64,000 nucleotides of DNA from Blastocystis hominis (taxonomy: Eukaryota; Sar; Bigyra; Opalinata; Blastocystidae). Where the stretch lies: NCBI RefSeq assembly GCF_000151665.1, contig NW_013171827.1:703066-767065 (forward strand), in the 5' to 3' direction. Each line of letters begins with the position of its first letter. Within the stretch, counting starts at the first letter, position 1. The notes beneath the pieces were generated by a model that was not told where the DNA came from, made no database searches, and was given only the letters and a program-made list of their open reading frames with translations. The position numbers were made by a program, and so were the translations under genes. Below are positions 33,804-45,334 of this stretch, in pieces.

Positions 33804-34640
33804 TCAACTAGAAAAGGGGTTATAATTATCATTGTTATTGCCACTTGTTTCAATCGCTCCCTCCATTTGATCAACATTCCCACTCCCACTATTTAATGGA
33901 GTCACAAAACGAACACCTGAGTCTAAATTAGCCTCAAGATAGGCAGTTTTGGATTGCGGATTCACCACCTCGTTCTGAAGAGGGCTAGATTATCAGCCCC
34001 ACCGAAAGCTACCTTAGAGCGCTCTTATTGATGAGAGGTCCTGATTCCGTAGAAAGCCGCTCCTACGAATCATGACCTTGCAGCAATCTCACCATTCGTT
34101 TTTTGTACTTCTGCATGTGGGAGCGAATTTGATTGACGGAGCGAGTACCCACATATAAGCTAATCGCACTTTTATTGTCTTCTCCAAATCTTGCAGTTAT
34201 CCAACACAACGCAACGAAACATACATCTGGATTGCTTCCAGGAAACGCTTGTGCTCCGCCGCTGACCAATAGCGAGTTGGACGCTCTGGTTCAGAAGGAG
34301 CATTCTGAGTGGCGTGCCGAAGAAGCCGAAGCTCCATTTTCAAGTTTTCGTTCTGCAAAGTGAAGTTCCTGTTGAGTGAATACCTCGATGTATAGAGCCT
34401 TTAGCTTCTTCTCCAACAATTCGATTCGTTGTTTGTAGAGTAGCTACAATAAAAGAGAAACAAGGAAGGAAAAAACAATTTGGGAGCTGGAACTCTCTTC
34501 TTGCTCCGATATTTCAAAGAACTTGCGGTTGTCGGTCTCTTGGTCTAGTGACGAACTGATTCCAGGAGCACTAATGGACGAGAAGAGAGCTCGATCGCCT
34601 GTTGCTTAAGCAGGTTCTTAGAATACCATCTGGGTGACTA
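33804..34640 (-). CDS. SHAQKYF-type Myb-related protein with leucine-rich coiled coil
   Basis: Putative DNA-binding regulator. In order: an acidic Ser-rich start; a coiled coil (LLYKQRIELLEKKLKALYIE then NENLKMELRLLRHA, split by a 31-nt intron); a single Myb repeat (RYWSAAEHKRFLEAIQIFGE, AISLYVGTRSVNQIRSHMQK) joined over a 35-nt intron; and a polar tail ending NPFSS. The block GTR....QIRSH.QKY is the signature of one-repeat SHAQKYF Myb factors, here with Met for Ala. Further introns of 30 nt (after KKRM) and 28 nt were placed. Stop TGA at 33804-33806. The start is not fixed: the frame is clear from about 34605 downwards, and one or two short upstream exons (34600-34800) are likely. Confidence 0.82.
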
Positions 34641-35067
34641 AAAGAAACAGATAACATATCATCGAGAAGATTGAGCGACACTATTGAATGAAACCAAATA
34701 ATTCGTACTGTGCCTCTGGCCACTGTCTAAGATTACATCTAAATATGAAAGTTACAAAATGGCGCCACTAGAATTCAACTCATCGACTTGATTTAGGTCT
34801 CCGGTTAATGCAGCGTTCGAATCTTTATGAAAAAAGATTAAAAACATCCCTACTAGGTTGAGGATCCTGATCACGCAGCGATATAGTATTGTCCATATTT
34901 CCTACATTTAGCCGTTGCAAATTCATGAGGCTAGGACTACTATATGATAATAGCAAAAAACCTAAGAAATGTATAGTAGTTTATAAGTATTATGGAGTTG
35001 GACATGAACATATACTTTTTTCAGTTTGAGAATATCTTGCGAAACTGATTTGAAAGACATTTCAACA
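34641..35067. other. Spacer between divergent genes
   Basis: Contains unresolved 5' exons of the Myb gene and the promoters of two divergently transcribed genes. Nothing else could be supported. Confidence 0.4.
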
Positions 35068-35779
35068 ATGTATCAAAGTGATACATTGGAAGATCAGCCC
35101 ATCAATACCAATAGTATCGCTATCCCCCCTTTGCCTTCAAGTACTAAATTATAGAGGGTAGTGTAATGCATTAGATTGCAGTTTGATAATTTCTGATGGA
35201 GAAAATGTTGATTCTGAGTATTCTAGTTCTATACCATCTCGGAAGGTACAGATGTATCGTCCTATCAGACCAGCGCCTGACACCAGCTTTAGATTACCTG
35301 AAGTAAACAACTCCATGGATTCTCTACCTCCTCCAATTTCTATAGTTAACCCGTGTGATTCTGATCCTGTAGTAGAACGCCTCATAATACTATATAGTGC
35401 TTGCTACTTCCTTCTACCCCTTATAGTGATTTTCCTATACCTACGCAAGAGGAACCGGCAAATACTTATCCTGAAGTAATTGAGAATGTTCCTCCAAGTA
35501 ATTTCATGCCACCTCGACGCCGTTTCAATTATGACTTGGAGGAGAAAAAGTTCATGCAAAAATATTATGCTTTGTACTGTCAGCAGAAGATACCCCCAAA
35601 GACAATAGCTAGACGAATTTTTAACTTGGCTCGGAATCATTTTCCGTACTCCTGCGGTTTTTGAGTGATCGTTAGATATTTTAGCCACAGTGAGAAGCAG
35701 GTGAGGATTTTTGTGTACAACTCGAAGCAAGCAATTGCTAGGAAGAATAAAAAAAGTGATGTGTAGTTTGTTGTTTTGA
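35068..35779 (+). CDS. Unidentified protein with possible SANT-like C-terminal domain
   Basis: Not firmly recognised. The ATG at 35068 starts MYQSDTLEDQPINTNSIA; a 34-nt intron (35137-35170) leads to a Ser/Pro-rich low-complexity part, and a 29-nt intron (ending ATATAG, 35398) to CLLPSTPYSDFPIP. The conserved-looking part is YDLEEKKFMQKYYALYCQQK, PKTIARRIFNLARNHFP and, after a 28-nt intron, a short basic end. The spacing of aromatic and basic residues would fit a SANT/Myb-like helical domain, but the usual tryptophans are absent. The gene ends at TGA 35777-35779, directly against the 4-nt spacer before TGTTTGTT (35784). It is divergent to the Myb gene and convergent with the next. Confidence 0.55.
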
Positions 35780-35783
35780 ATCC

Positions 35784-35800
35784 TGTTTGTTGTGTTTGTT
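35784..35800 (+). terminator. Two adjacent TGTTTGTT 3'-end motifs
   Basis: Exact motifs at 35784-35791 and 35793-35800. The first has the standard 4-nt spacer after the TGA of the preceding gene. Confidence 0.75.
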
Positions 35801-36000
35801 CACAAAGAATAGAAGAATCTCTTCGTATGGGACACACATAAGCACACACCGCGACTGCTCGCTGGACACTCCTGCTTTTATTGAAGTGAGTCCAACGAAG
35901 CAAACGAGTTTGAAGTGGACATACATGGTAAAAACTCATCGCTCTCTTCACTGGTACAAAATGATGCAACTCTCTCTCTACTGGTACAATAATGTAAATC

Positions 36001-36581
36001 CTATTCATCATTTGCTATGCTTGAATGATTTACTTCGCTAGGGTCTGAAGGTATGGTACAATTCTTGTCTAGGTTTTTCAAAAACTTGATGCGCTCTTGT
36101 TTTAGCTTCTCTTCTTGCAGAAAGCGTATCTCATCCTGCTTACGTTCAAGTTCAATTTTACGCGCAATATCAAACTACATTACAAAGGATTTGAAAGACT
36201 ACTTCTTTTTTCTGCATAGCATGACATATCGGGCAAAATCGCCCCTTTTCTAGGGTAACCATCGTAATTGTGAATACATGTCTTCGTTTACACATTACTT
36301 TCATTTTGGATTTCTTTGACGTAATCAATTGCTACATCGTTTTAGAACCAAGGGATATACATACTTCCTGAAACAAGCATGTTCCGTGATGATGATGAAC
36401 CAGTTTGACAAATACATCGAAATGGTTGTTCCTTTGTGTTTACTCGAAAACTAGCATCCTACTTGATCACTTTTCGTTTGGCTCGGGTTTGAACTTCAAG
36501 TTCCATAGGTTTGATATTGCTAAGAAAAGGATATCTTGCAAATAATCTATCAGTTTCCTCTTTGAAATTTTGAAAAGACAT
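36001..36581 (-). CDS. Small putative zinc-binding protein
   Basis: Not assigned to a family. The ATG at 36581 starts MSFQNFKEETDRLFARYPF. A 31-nt intron (GTAGGA...ACAAAG) leads to EQPFRCICQTGS, and a longer, less certain intron to a basic stretch with MCKRRHVFTI and GRFCPICHAMQKKE. A 28-nt intron then leads to a charged helix (FDIARKIELERKQDEIRFLQ) and an acidic end with TAG at 36001-36003. The C.C ... C....H ... C..CH arrangement could bind one or two zinc ions. It lies tail to tail with the preceding plus-strand gene. No standard 3' motif was found downstream. Confidence 0.55.
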
Positions 36582-38146
36582 CAATCTTTGAGAATAACAA
36601 ACTGTAACAATTGTTCATTCCTTTCTTTTTCGAGAGTCAGTTTCATTATTTATACAGTTTGCTTAGTTTTTGTTGGTATTGCTTTTTATTGAGAGTAGTA
36701 GAAAAGTTGTAAATCATATTTCTGTGTAGCTTTTTTTATTGATTAGAATATGCATGTAATAAGAAGCCAAGTAACCCTTTGAAAGAAAATAATCGTAGAT
36801 ATCCATTTTTTCACATGATTCCATTATTTCATTGGGGAATATATGAGTATATACTTATACCTTTTACAGAATGACTACATCCCTCTTTTGATAGCATAAC
36901 AATATTGTGCCTAAAAGTAAGCTGGTTGGTTCATAACGTTACTTTGATGCAAAGTTTGGCTTATTCTAATTCTATTATGCAAAAACTATAGCTTTGACGA
37001 ACTCATTGGTTGTTACAGGAAAAAACCCATAAAATGTCATATCAATTACAAGATCAGAAATACAACATATAAGTAAAGTTCCGTAAATCCTAATAACTCC
37101 TATGTACTCCATTCCACATACATTTCTTGAAATAATGTTTGAACACGTGAATTATGAGTAAAACATAATGGGTCTAAGAATTTCTAGATAATAGTAATAA
37201 CAAATCACTGCAACAAGTGAATCATGCAGTACAATCGATTTCTACTTGGCAATATGATTCTATATTAGAAATATAATACAACTGCATAGTTTCAATAGAA
37301 TAATTCGGAAACACTACATTACGAGTTGTAACACGTTGTGAAACAAACATATATATTCATATTACCTCATCTATTCCTCCTATGAAACAATCAGCACACA
37401 TCTTCCTAAAACTCAAGAAAACCTATGTTTGTTATTCTACTAGTACTGGAACACTGTTTCCATGTAATTTACGACAGAAATAGCATACCCCGAAACAGGT
37501 TTTACAGAAATTTGCACATACGATTTAATTCATTGATTTGGACAGAAATGTTTGTCGCTTTATATATGTTATTTTTAAAAATATTCGTATTATTTTGCAA
37601 TCTACGTGCCATTCAATAATAAAAAATGGCATATACACAAAACACTTTTACTTAAAATAGAAAAGAGTAATACTTGCGTAATGAGTATAATATATATGTA
37701 TCATAGTTCGCAAACATCAGTATAGAATTAATAGTGGCATGCATATATCAATCCAAATCACTGTAGAACTCTTGTACTATTATTGCTCTACAATATAATT
37801 ATAGTAATACAGAATCAGAGTGAAATACTGCATCAACTAATTTTCTTTGCACATACTGACACTCGTTTTTATGTACACTCTTTTGTTTTTAACAAATATA
37901 TCGATCATTAAGTGAGGATACGACACACCTCAAACTCTTTTTTCCCTTATTCTCATTATCCATATATTCACATAATAGGAAGTCCAAACCTCAAGAAATC
38001 AGTATTTGATCGTTTTTCTTACATGTCATTGTTGCTTATTTTTAAAAGTAAATTAACCTGAGGATATCAAAAATGATTTATAATAATTATAGCATTTGAA
38101 ACATGATATTTAACACTTCGTTTCACAATATTTTTAATTGTATAAA
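36582..38146. other. AT-rich intergenic region
   Basis: About 1.6 kb of very AT-rich sequence. Isolated TGTTTGTT motifs (minus 37342-37349; plus 37426-37433) are present without a recognisable gene. No RNA gene seen. Confidence 0.5.
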
Positions 38147-38838
38147 ATGAATACTCAGCAAACCACCCAACCTGGTATGCAATTTATTCCTCAGCCTGTT
38201 TCCGTCCCTATGAGTGTGATGCAATCCACTTCATCTGTTCAACCGCGTCCTGGTATCGCTTATGTTAACAATAACTTAGTGTGCAATCCAGCTCCTCAAG
38301 TTCCCCCTCAATCTCATCCTCTTCAGTATATTTTATGTTGTTATATTATGAGTAGAATTAATAAGAAACTAAAATACTTCTTTATAATGTGGGAATACAT
38401 GCCTATTTTCATTGTTGCAGAAGTAAGAATGTTTAAAAACTGTCCCTTCCTAGTGCTTCTTTATGCCTCAAAAATTATATGCTTTAATACTTTTTGAGGC
38501 AATGTACTTATGGACCTTCATGCCGATTTTTCTGCTCTTCGTAATCACTTTTGCTAAGAATGATAATATGTAGTATTTTGTACTTCATTTTAACCCAGGA
38601 GTAACTCTACTTGGTACATCATTGTTTGAAGAAGTGATGAAACAAGAATTGTATGCTTCAAAAATAGGATATTGTGTATTACTTAGAGTACTACTAAAAT
38701 ACTAATACGTAGATAATTTCGTTTATTGTTGGCCTATCATTTATGGTTATGGGTATTATAGTGAATTCTGAATATACCCCTAATCAAATAAAGTACTTGC
38801 TATATAATCAATACAAGAGAAATCTTCAGATAAAATAA
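38147..38838 (+). CDS. Pro/Gln-rich multi-span membrane protein, paralogue 1
   Basis: Unrecognised family. The ATG at 38147 begins MNTQQTTQPGMQFIPQPVSV, a Pro/Gln/Val-rich tail of about 60 residues ending with CNPAPQVPPQ. Hydrophobic segments follow: MWEYMPIFIV, then (across an intron of about 76 nt) MYLWTFMPIFLLFVITFA, and CIISFIVGLSFMVMGIIV near the end. The last exon ends QYKRNLQIK, TAA at 38836-38838. It matches the next gene exon by exon: YMPI.FI, YLWTF.P, LGY/IGY.II, K.....QY.RN. The proline-rich N-terminus probably faces the cytosol. The exon between the second and third segments (about 38600-38690) is not fully resolved. Some introns are much longer than usual for this window. Confidence 0.55.
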
Positions 38839-39791
38839 ACTATAGAAATGATTATTACACACACAGAATTGAAGAGATGTATTTTTGTAATGTTATTATT
38901 ATTTGTTAACAACATATAATCTGTTACAACTTAAATGCAATACGAAATTGATAACGTTTTGATATACCTTAGATAGTCAATTTTGCACGTAGTGATTCAA
39001 TAATGTATTTTATTTCTAAAATATCATAACCATGATAATGTGTAATATCTATAATTGTCGTATCCTTATTACTATTCGCAGTTGTGTAAAATAGAAAACT
39101 ATTTTTAAATGGTAAGGCTGTTTTGCACAATAGAATAACGTTATATCACATAATAGATAGATAGAAAGGCATATCCTATTATAACAAAAAAAACACACGT
39201 CCGATTGTTATCCGTTCCTTGCCAGCAAAGAAAAAGAATATAGCAATGTGTTAATGCAAGGTTACTATTACTTAATTGAGACATGTATGCCCAACAATTG
39301 AATAGAGCAATATCAATATGCTCAATTATCATGTATTCTTAAAGGGTTAGGTCAATACCACAGACTATGCATTTGCTACGCACTGAAAAATAAAGAAGAT
39401 TTAAATTATAAGCACGTGGCTTTTATTGTCTATCTCGTAGTATTTATAATCTATGTTTAAAACACCTTCCGGTTCATTGATATTAAACAAGAACGTTAAA
39501 CTATACATGTAAAAGAGAATCATATATTTAAATATTGACAAGAAAGGAAGAGTGTTGATTTAAACTACAGTGTTGCTATTATCACATGAGGCAAAAGTAC
39601 TTCCGAATTACAATAAACACAGGCAAATACTGTAATGAATAGAATAATAAATAAAGCTGTAAAATCCTATTTTCAACAATACAATCCGATATAACAGAAT
39701 ATAAAATAAACTGAGGATACGAAAAATAGTTTATAATTACTATATTCACATGATAATATAAGAAGAATTTCATATTTTTTTTAAAGTAAGA
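38839..39791. other. AT-rich intergenic region
   Basis: About 950 bases between the tandem paralogues. Nothing supportable. Confidence 0.5.
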
Positions 39792-40589
39792 ATGAACGTT
39801 CAGCAACCTACTCAAGTTACTCCGCAGCCTGTTTCCCAGCCGGCCACCCAGCCCATGCAACAGCCTTTGACTCAATCTGTTTCTGTTCCTATGGGTATGA
39901 TGCCATCTGCGTCATATGCACAGCCAAATAATGTTGCTGTGAATATGAATTATGGTGTGGTTAACAATCCAACTCCCCAAGTTCCTTCTCAGCTCAAGTC
40001 TCTTCAGTTTAAACATAAATGCTGTTTTATTTCTAGAATCGACAAAGACGTGAGAAACCTGTTTTGTTGGTGGGAGTATATGCCTATTTTATTCATTTTG
40101 GATGTAAGGTAACAGCGATATTCTTATGAGTAGTATATTTTCATGCAACAAAACTTCTTTCCTTTGCTAATAGGAGGAACTATTTACTTATGGACCTTTC
40201 TACCAAGCCTGTTAGCAGTGGTAAGACATGATTCCATTTTCCATCACATATATAGTATGATCTATACAAAATACTCTGCATATTCAATTACAAGAAAAAA
40301 ATTCTTCTTGAACTCATTATTTTAATGAATACGCAATATCCTGGAGGATACAACGAGGAGCCGATGGATTTGGAACCAATAAAGCTAGGATACTACGTAT
40401 TTGTTTATTCGTTGTTTATATCGTTAGATCATCACGTTAATCATCGCTTTTATATTCTCTTATTTGGCATTTAAATCCTCAATAGCGTTTACCTTCAATG
40501 AACTCAAGTATATGTTGAAACATCAGTATACAAGAAATAAGACAGTGCCTAATAATAATGGTAACAACAATAATGTGATAAGAAGATAA
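39792..40589 (+). CDS. Pro/Gln-rich multi-span membrane protein, paralogue 2
   Basis: Tandem paralogue of the gene at 38.1 kb. It starts MNVQQPTQVTPQPVSQPATQ and has the same Pro/Gln-rich tail ending NNPTPQVPSQ. Then come WWEYMPILFILDV, an intron of about 65 nt, TIYLWTFLPSLLAV, a second long intron (from about 40220), a short exon with NEEPMDLEPIKLGYY and, after a 31-nt intron (GTATTT...CGTTAG), IITLIIAFIFSYLAF and a basic Asn-rich end, VIRR TAA at 40587-40589. Shared exon order and membrane segments show that both are real genes. The family could not be named. It sits next to the membrane-anchored LRR gene, but no functional link is shown. Confidence 0.55.
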
Positions 40590-41098
40590 ATAGATTTGTA
40601 TGTACGTTCTTTGTTTTCACAACAAAGTCATACCGGGGTATCTAGACCATTATATTATAAACAAAACATAGTAATAAATTAGGGAGACAAGGTAAAAAAA
40701 CTACAGTGCTAGTCAAAAGTATCAACGTGGCGAGTACAATCCATCAATCTCACTGAAGATCAGTATGCACAATATCGTTGGGAATATAAAAAGAATAAAT
40801 ATACACCTTTTCCGTAAGATTGTATAATCAAAGCCTGTTGAAGCACAAAATTCTACTCTTCCTGTGATAGCATAGCTGTGTCAAGTCCGTTACAGCCAAG
40901 ACAATTTAAAAAAAACGAAACTCTGCAAACTTCGAATGAAGATGTATTTAAATCCACTATTTCGCTATTTTCATTTATTCCATGGCATGCTTATGTATAG
41001 TATGATCAAAGAAGTCAAATAAGCAAATGCCTTTATGCAACTTTGATTTTCACTACGACTCATTTCTGTATCACGTATAGAGAATTATTATATAATAA
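40590..41098. other. Intergenic region
   Basis: About 500 AT-rich bases upstream of LRR copy C. Nothing supportable. Confidence 0.5.
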
Positions 41099-43847
41099 AT
41101 GTACAATCCATATTCTGGCGTGAAAACCGAATTCTCACGATTTTACAATAGAAAACTGCAATAATGAATCCTTTGGAATATAAATCATATAGAGGTATAT
41201 CAGTGGACTCGGTAAGCACACGGCAAGATGATAATTATTATTTTTACAACTCCAATGGTAATTACCCTGTTTCTCAATATGGCCAACCCATCGAAGTAAA
41301 GACAGGCACGTACCAGGATAAAAAACATACAATCGAGGTCACAGAGTTTAAAGATACCACAATCTCGGAAATTGAAAGGAAGAGTCATGAAAATGAGAAT
41401 AGAAAAAGTCTCGATATTGTACGGCTCAGGAATCCATTAATCAAAGAGAGAAAAAAGACGAAATTGTCAAAAAAGACGATTTGGACAATAGTGATAGTGT
41501 CTTTTTTGGTGCTCTTGGCTATAATCGGAGGTATAATATACGTTTATAAGGAAATTATGGTCTGCAATGGTTATAAAGCAACTGGTGGTTTATACATTCG
41601 AAGGAAATCCTGCAAATATGCCCCTTATTTCAAACCATCATCAAAGCAAAAATTAACACATATTTATATTGATAATAATTCTTTTACACGCGCGAAGTCC
41701 TTTCATGTCGATGGATTACAACTGCTTCGTTATATACAGATTCTGGAAGGGTCTTTTACAAGAGTGGGCATTACTCTCCCTGATACCCTGACCAAAGATG
41801 TTAATCGTCACTTTGGTGTGCTCAACTGTCCTCAATTAACCTCAATATGGATCGGTTCTTATAGCTTTGCTGAGTGGGATGGAGAATTCATATTGAAGAA
41901 CCTGCCTGCGCTCGAAGTTCTAGTGTTTGGATCGAGTTCTCAGGGTTATACATACAATTTTTACCATAGCATACTCTCGCTGAAGGGTACACAAGCTTTG
42001 TTTCAATTACAGTTGTAGATTTTCCAAAACTAACAAAACTATTCGTAGGTGCAGGATCGTTCACAAATACTCATCATTTCGATATTAAACAGTTTCCTAA
42101 TTTGAGTTCCGTTTCATTAGGATATGACATTATAAATATGGAGGATTCAATCGAGCTTAACGGACTTTCGAAATTAACAACGTTTTCTTGTTTGACACCA
42201 GTACATAGAAATAAGCCAGTTGAGACTAATGAGACGAAATCAGTCCGTATTATCAATTGCAATGCACTCGAATCTTTCTCTGCTCGCTCTGGTTGTTTTG
42301 CTGATTTTGGGCACTTTGAGGTGTCAAATTGCCCTGCTCTCACTTCTCTAAGCTTTATCTATTATTATTTATGGTCCTACACCTTCATAGGTAGTTCTTT
42401 CTCTGTTCGAGGTAGGAATTATTGCTGGTTTCTTCTTGTAGATTGCCCTAGCCTTGAAAGTCTTTGGATTGAAGACGGATCATTCAATCAGTCCCTAACA
42501 ACCGTAATGGAAAGTAGCAACCAGACTGCGAATTATGACGACTAGATTTGCCTAATCTTTCATCAATCAAGCTTGGCCGTGATGTATTTGTTGGACAGGC
42601 TGATAACCCACTCTGCTCGTTGACAATGCGGAGTATTCGACAGAAATGATTTCGAACAATAGATCTCCCTAATCTGAAAACAATCTCATCGGAACACCAT
42701 AGCTTTCTTTATCAACGCACTGTTGTGATGGAAGGTAGTTGAGGAGGAGTGTTTGGATGAAGATATTCCTAATGCGGATGATGTAACACTACCTATGGCA
42801 TTTCAATCGGTGACTTCCTCAACCATAAAGAGTAGAGTGTGAGAGTGAGTTATTCCATATTAGATGTTTCCCCTTACTTGGGTGGACGTGCTGTCCCCAA
42901 ATCGGTCGTGAATAATTGGAGTGACTTTGAAAATCTAAACAAGAATGTAACAGGAATATTAGTAGCATCCAATAGTTGCAATGAAGGAGCAGTATTGGAT
43001 TTCGATCGATTTGAATCATTGCAATACTTGGAAATAGGCGATGATAGTTTCAAGAATGTGACTACTTTTAATATCAATGGACTATCGAAGTTGAATATGA
43101 TTTTCATTGGAACTAGTTCATTCACAGAAGAAAGAGAGAATGCTCAATATTCTTTCCGCTTGATGAATTGCGATTCATTGCAATATCTTAAAATTGGCCA
43201 ATACAGTTTTAGTAGTTATTCTGGAATATTTGAATTATCCCATCTTCCATCGCTGGAGATAATAATAATCGGAATCGTTGAATATGTTTCTAAGTGTTTT
43301 TGCGCAAGCTATTTTCACATTCATGGTTAGAACCTATTCGTTGAAATGATGAATAGATCTTCCCAAACTCAAGTCCTTGACTTTAGGAGTTGACGTATTT
43401 GAAAATTCAAGAGTTACAGTGATAGAGAGTATGGAATAATCATTCCCTTGTTTGTAGACTTGCCTGAATTGGAGCATATATCTCTTGGTTCAGGAGCTTT
43501 TGGAAATACCTACAATCTAACAATGCGCAGTAACAATTCTAATTTCCTCTTGAACAAAAGACATTCCCTCATTAAAGCGTTTTATTGCGAATGGTTACAC
43601 ACTCTTTTATCTGCATTTCATGACACTGGAAAGTTATTCAGTCGAGAGATAACTCATAACTAGACATGCCCAATATCGAAGAAGTGCGTTTACCCGGACG
43701 TCGAGTAAAGGTTGGCGACAAGAGGTGGAAACCCTACTATCCGTGTGCTCATCTGAAAGAGTTCAGTGTTAAGAGTAAGAGTTGATAACTGCTCATCGAC
43801 TAGATGTTTCGAGAGAATTTACAAAGAAATGCCATGCAAGATCATAA
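41099..43847 (+). CDS. Membrane-anchored leucine-rich-repeat protein (copy C, two LRR units)
   Basis: Member of the modular LRR family in which the MORN part is replaced by a membrane anchor. The ATG at 41099 and a 32-nt intron give MYNPYSGKTAIMNPLEYKSY. About 120 mostly charged residues follow, then a strong single membrane helix (TIWTIVIVSFLVLLAIIGGI) preceded by KERKKTKLSKK, predicting a cytosolic N-terminus and exported LRRs. The LRRs have the family pattern (FHVDGLQLLRYIQI; FGVLNCPQLTSIWIGSYSF) and then one exon each, with phase-1 introns of 28-37 nt. A second LRR unit begins at the intron ending about 42870. The last exon ends NVSREFTKKCHARS, TAA at 43845-43847. Probably a surface or endomembrane protein. 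Ligand and role unknown. Confidence 0.78.
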
Positions 43848-44926
43848 ATTTAACTCATTTCAAATGAGTAGAAACTAGGAATGTGTTCATGATTATTCTC
43901 TGTTGGCTTTGACATATTTTGACTTTTCTTCTCTCTACTCGCAATGATTTTGAAAAGAAGCGTTGCCATTCTTTCTGTGATATAGGGATAGAAGTAGGAA
44001 TGAGTGAGTTGCGGATCGAAATGTGATAACTGTAACTCGTTGCAATTCTCACGTTAAAAATGCAGCAGCATTTCAAAGATTTTAGATACAAGTTCGCAGA
44101 TTCGAATAAAAAACAGAGAAAACAAGCAAAACAATATCCTTTTCATAAAATATACAAAAATACGGACATGATCTGGAATCCTGCCTCCGATATGATGAAT
44201 ACGCAATGAGAAATAAAGACCGCTATCCTAAAATGAAATGGAGAGTGGATTCTACGAAATGAAATGTTTTTAGCCTTGTTGAAGATACTTCTAAATACAA
44301 AACGAGGTTCTTTTGATAATGGGAGGGAAAGAGTATCATAATAATGATTTGGGTAATTTGTAATAGAATAAAAGTTTTGAGTCATATATTGTAACGCAAG
44401 CATCCAGTAGATTAAACACGATAATAATGGCACACAATCACAAACAAAAAAAAAGAGTGCCTAATCATAATAAAATTTAAATTACAAAACAATTGCATAA
44501 GCTTACCCATTTCTTTTCTGAAATGAAAATGGAATCACGAGCAAACAATGGCATACCAGTAATACTTCAAAATGAAACTCCCTCTGTCCATAACATTCAC
44601 GTCGGAATTTGGTTCTCGAATTTGATTAATAAATATCTATGCGCTTTTCATTATTCGATCATTTCGGTCGGTAGTGTATAACCCTCTTCCCTAAACAATC
44701 CAAGGGACTGCTATGCAAATTTCGGATTTGCTTCTCCAAACCATCCATTTGGAGATCAATCTTTGAGGCATTGTTTTTTAATTGAATTCTCAGTGTAAGT
44801 CTATTCTTTCCTATATGATTCTGTCTTGTGCTGGGGTTCTTGTGAAGGACCTCTTTGAGTATGATTGCTCGTTTTGATGTTTCGATGATGATGTTCGAAA
44901 TGCTTACGAATTTGTAGTAACTAAGA
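43848..44926. other. Intergenic region upstream of histone H3
   Basis: About 1.1 kb without a supportable gene on either strand. It must include the H3 promoter; no element could be named. Confidence 0.5.
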
Positions 44927-45334
44927 ATGGCTCGTACCAAACAAACTGCCCGTAAGAGTACAGGAGGAAAGGTTCCTCGTAAACAATTGGCAACGAAGGC
45001 TGCCCGCAAAAGCTCTCCTACTGCGGGAGCCGTGAAGAAGCCTCATCGATATCGTCCCGGAACGGTTGCTTTGCGTGAGATTCGCAAATATCAGAAGAGC
45101 ACTGAGCTGCTCATTCGTAAGCTTCCTTTCCAGAGACTGGTGCGTGAAGTTGCACAGGATTTTAAGAACGATCTTCGTTTCCAGAGTTCAGCTGTGATGG
45201 CTCTTCAGGAGGCTGCTGAGGCTTATTTGGTTTCTCTGTTCGAAGATACGAATCTTTGCGCTATTCACGCGAAGCGTGTGACCATTATGCCAAGAGATAT
45301 GCAGCTTGCTCGTCGTATTCGTAACGAGAAGTAA
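44927..45334 (+). CDS. Histone H3
   Basis: Core nucleosome histone, 135 residues, intronless, unlike almost every other gene here. The tail keeps [10 protein letters not shown] and the modifiable lysines 4, 9, 14, 18, 23, 27 and 36. The fold is normal ([48 protein letters not shown]). Differences from common animal H3: GGKVPRK instead of [22 protein letters not shown] with changes around residues 29-33; RKYQKST with Lys for Arg; LVSLFEDT; and no final alanine after the last basic residues (RNEK). It has features of the replication-dependent type (SSAVM rather than AAIG). TAA at 45332-45334. The changes near K27 could affect reading of that mark. Confidence 0.99.
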   Translation: MARTKQTARKSTGGKVPRKQLATKAARKSSPTAGAVKKPHRYRPGTVALREIRKYQKSTELLIRKLPFQRLVREVAQDFKNDLRFQSSAVMALQEAAEAYLVSLFEDTNLCAIHAKRVTIMPRDMQLARRIRNEK

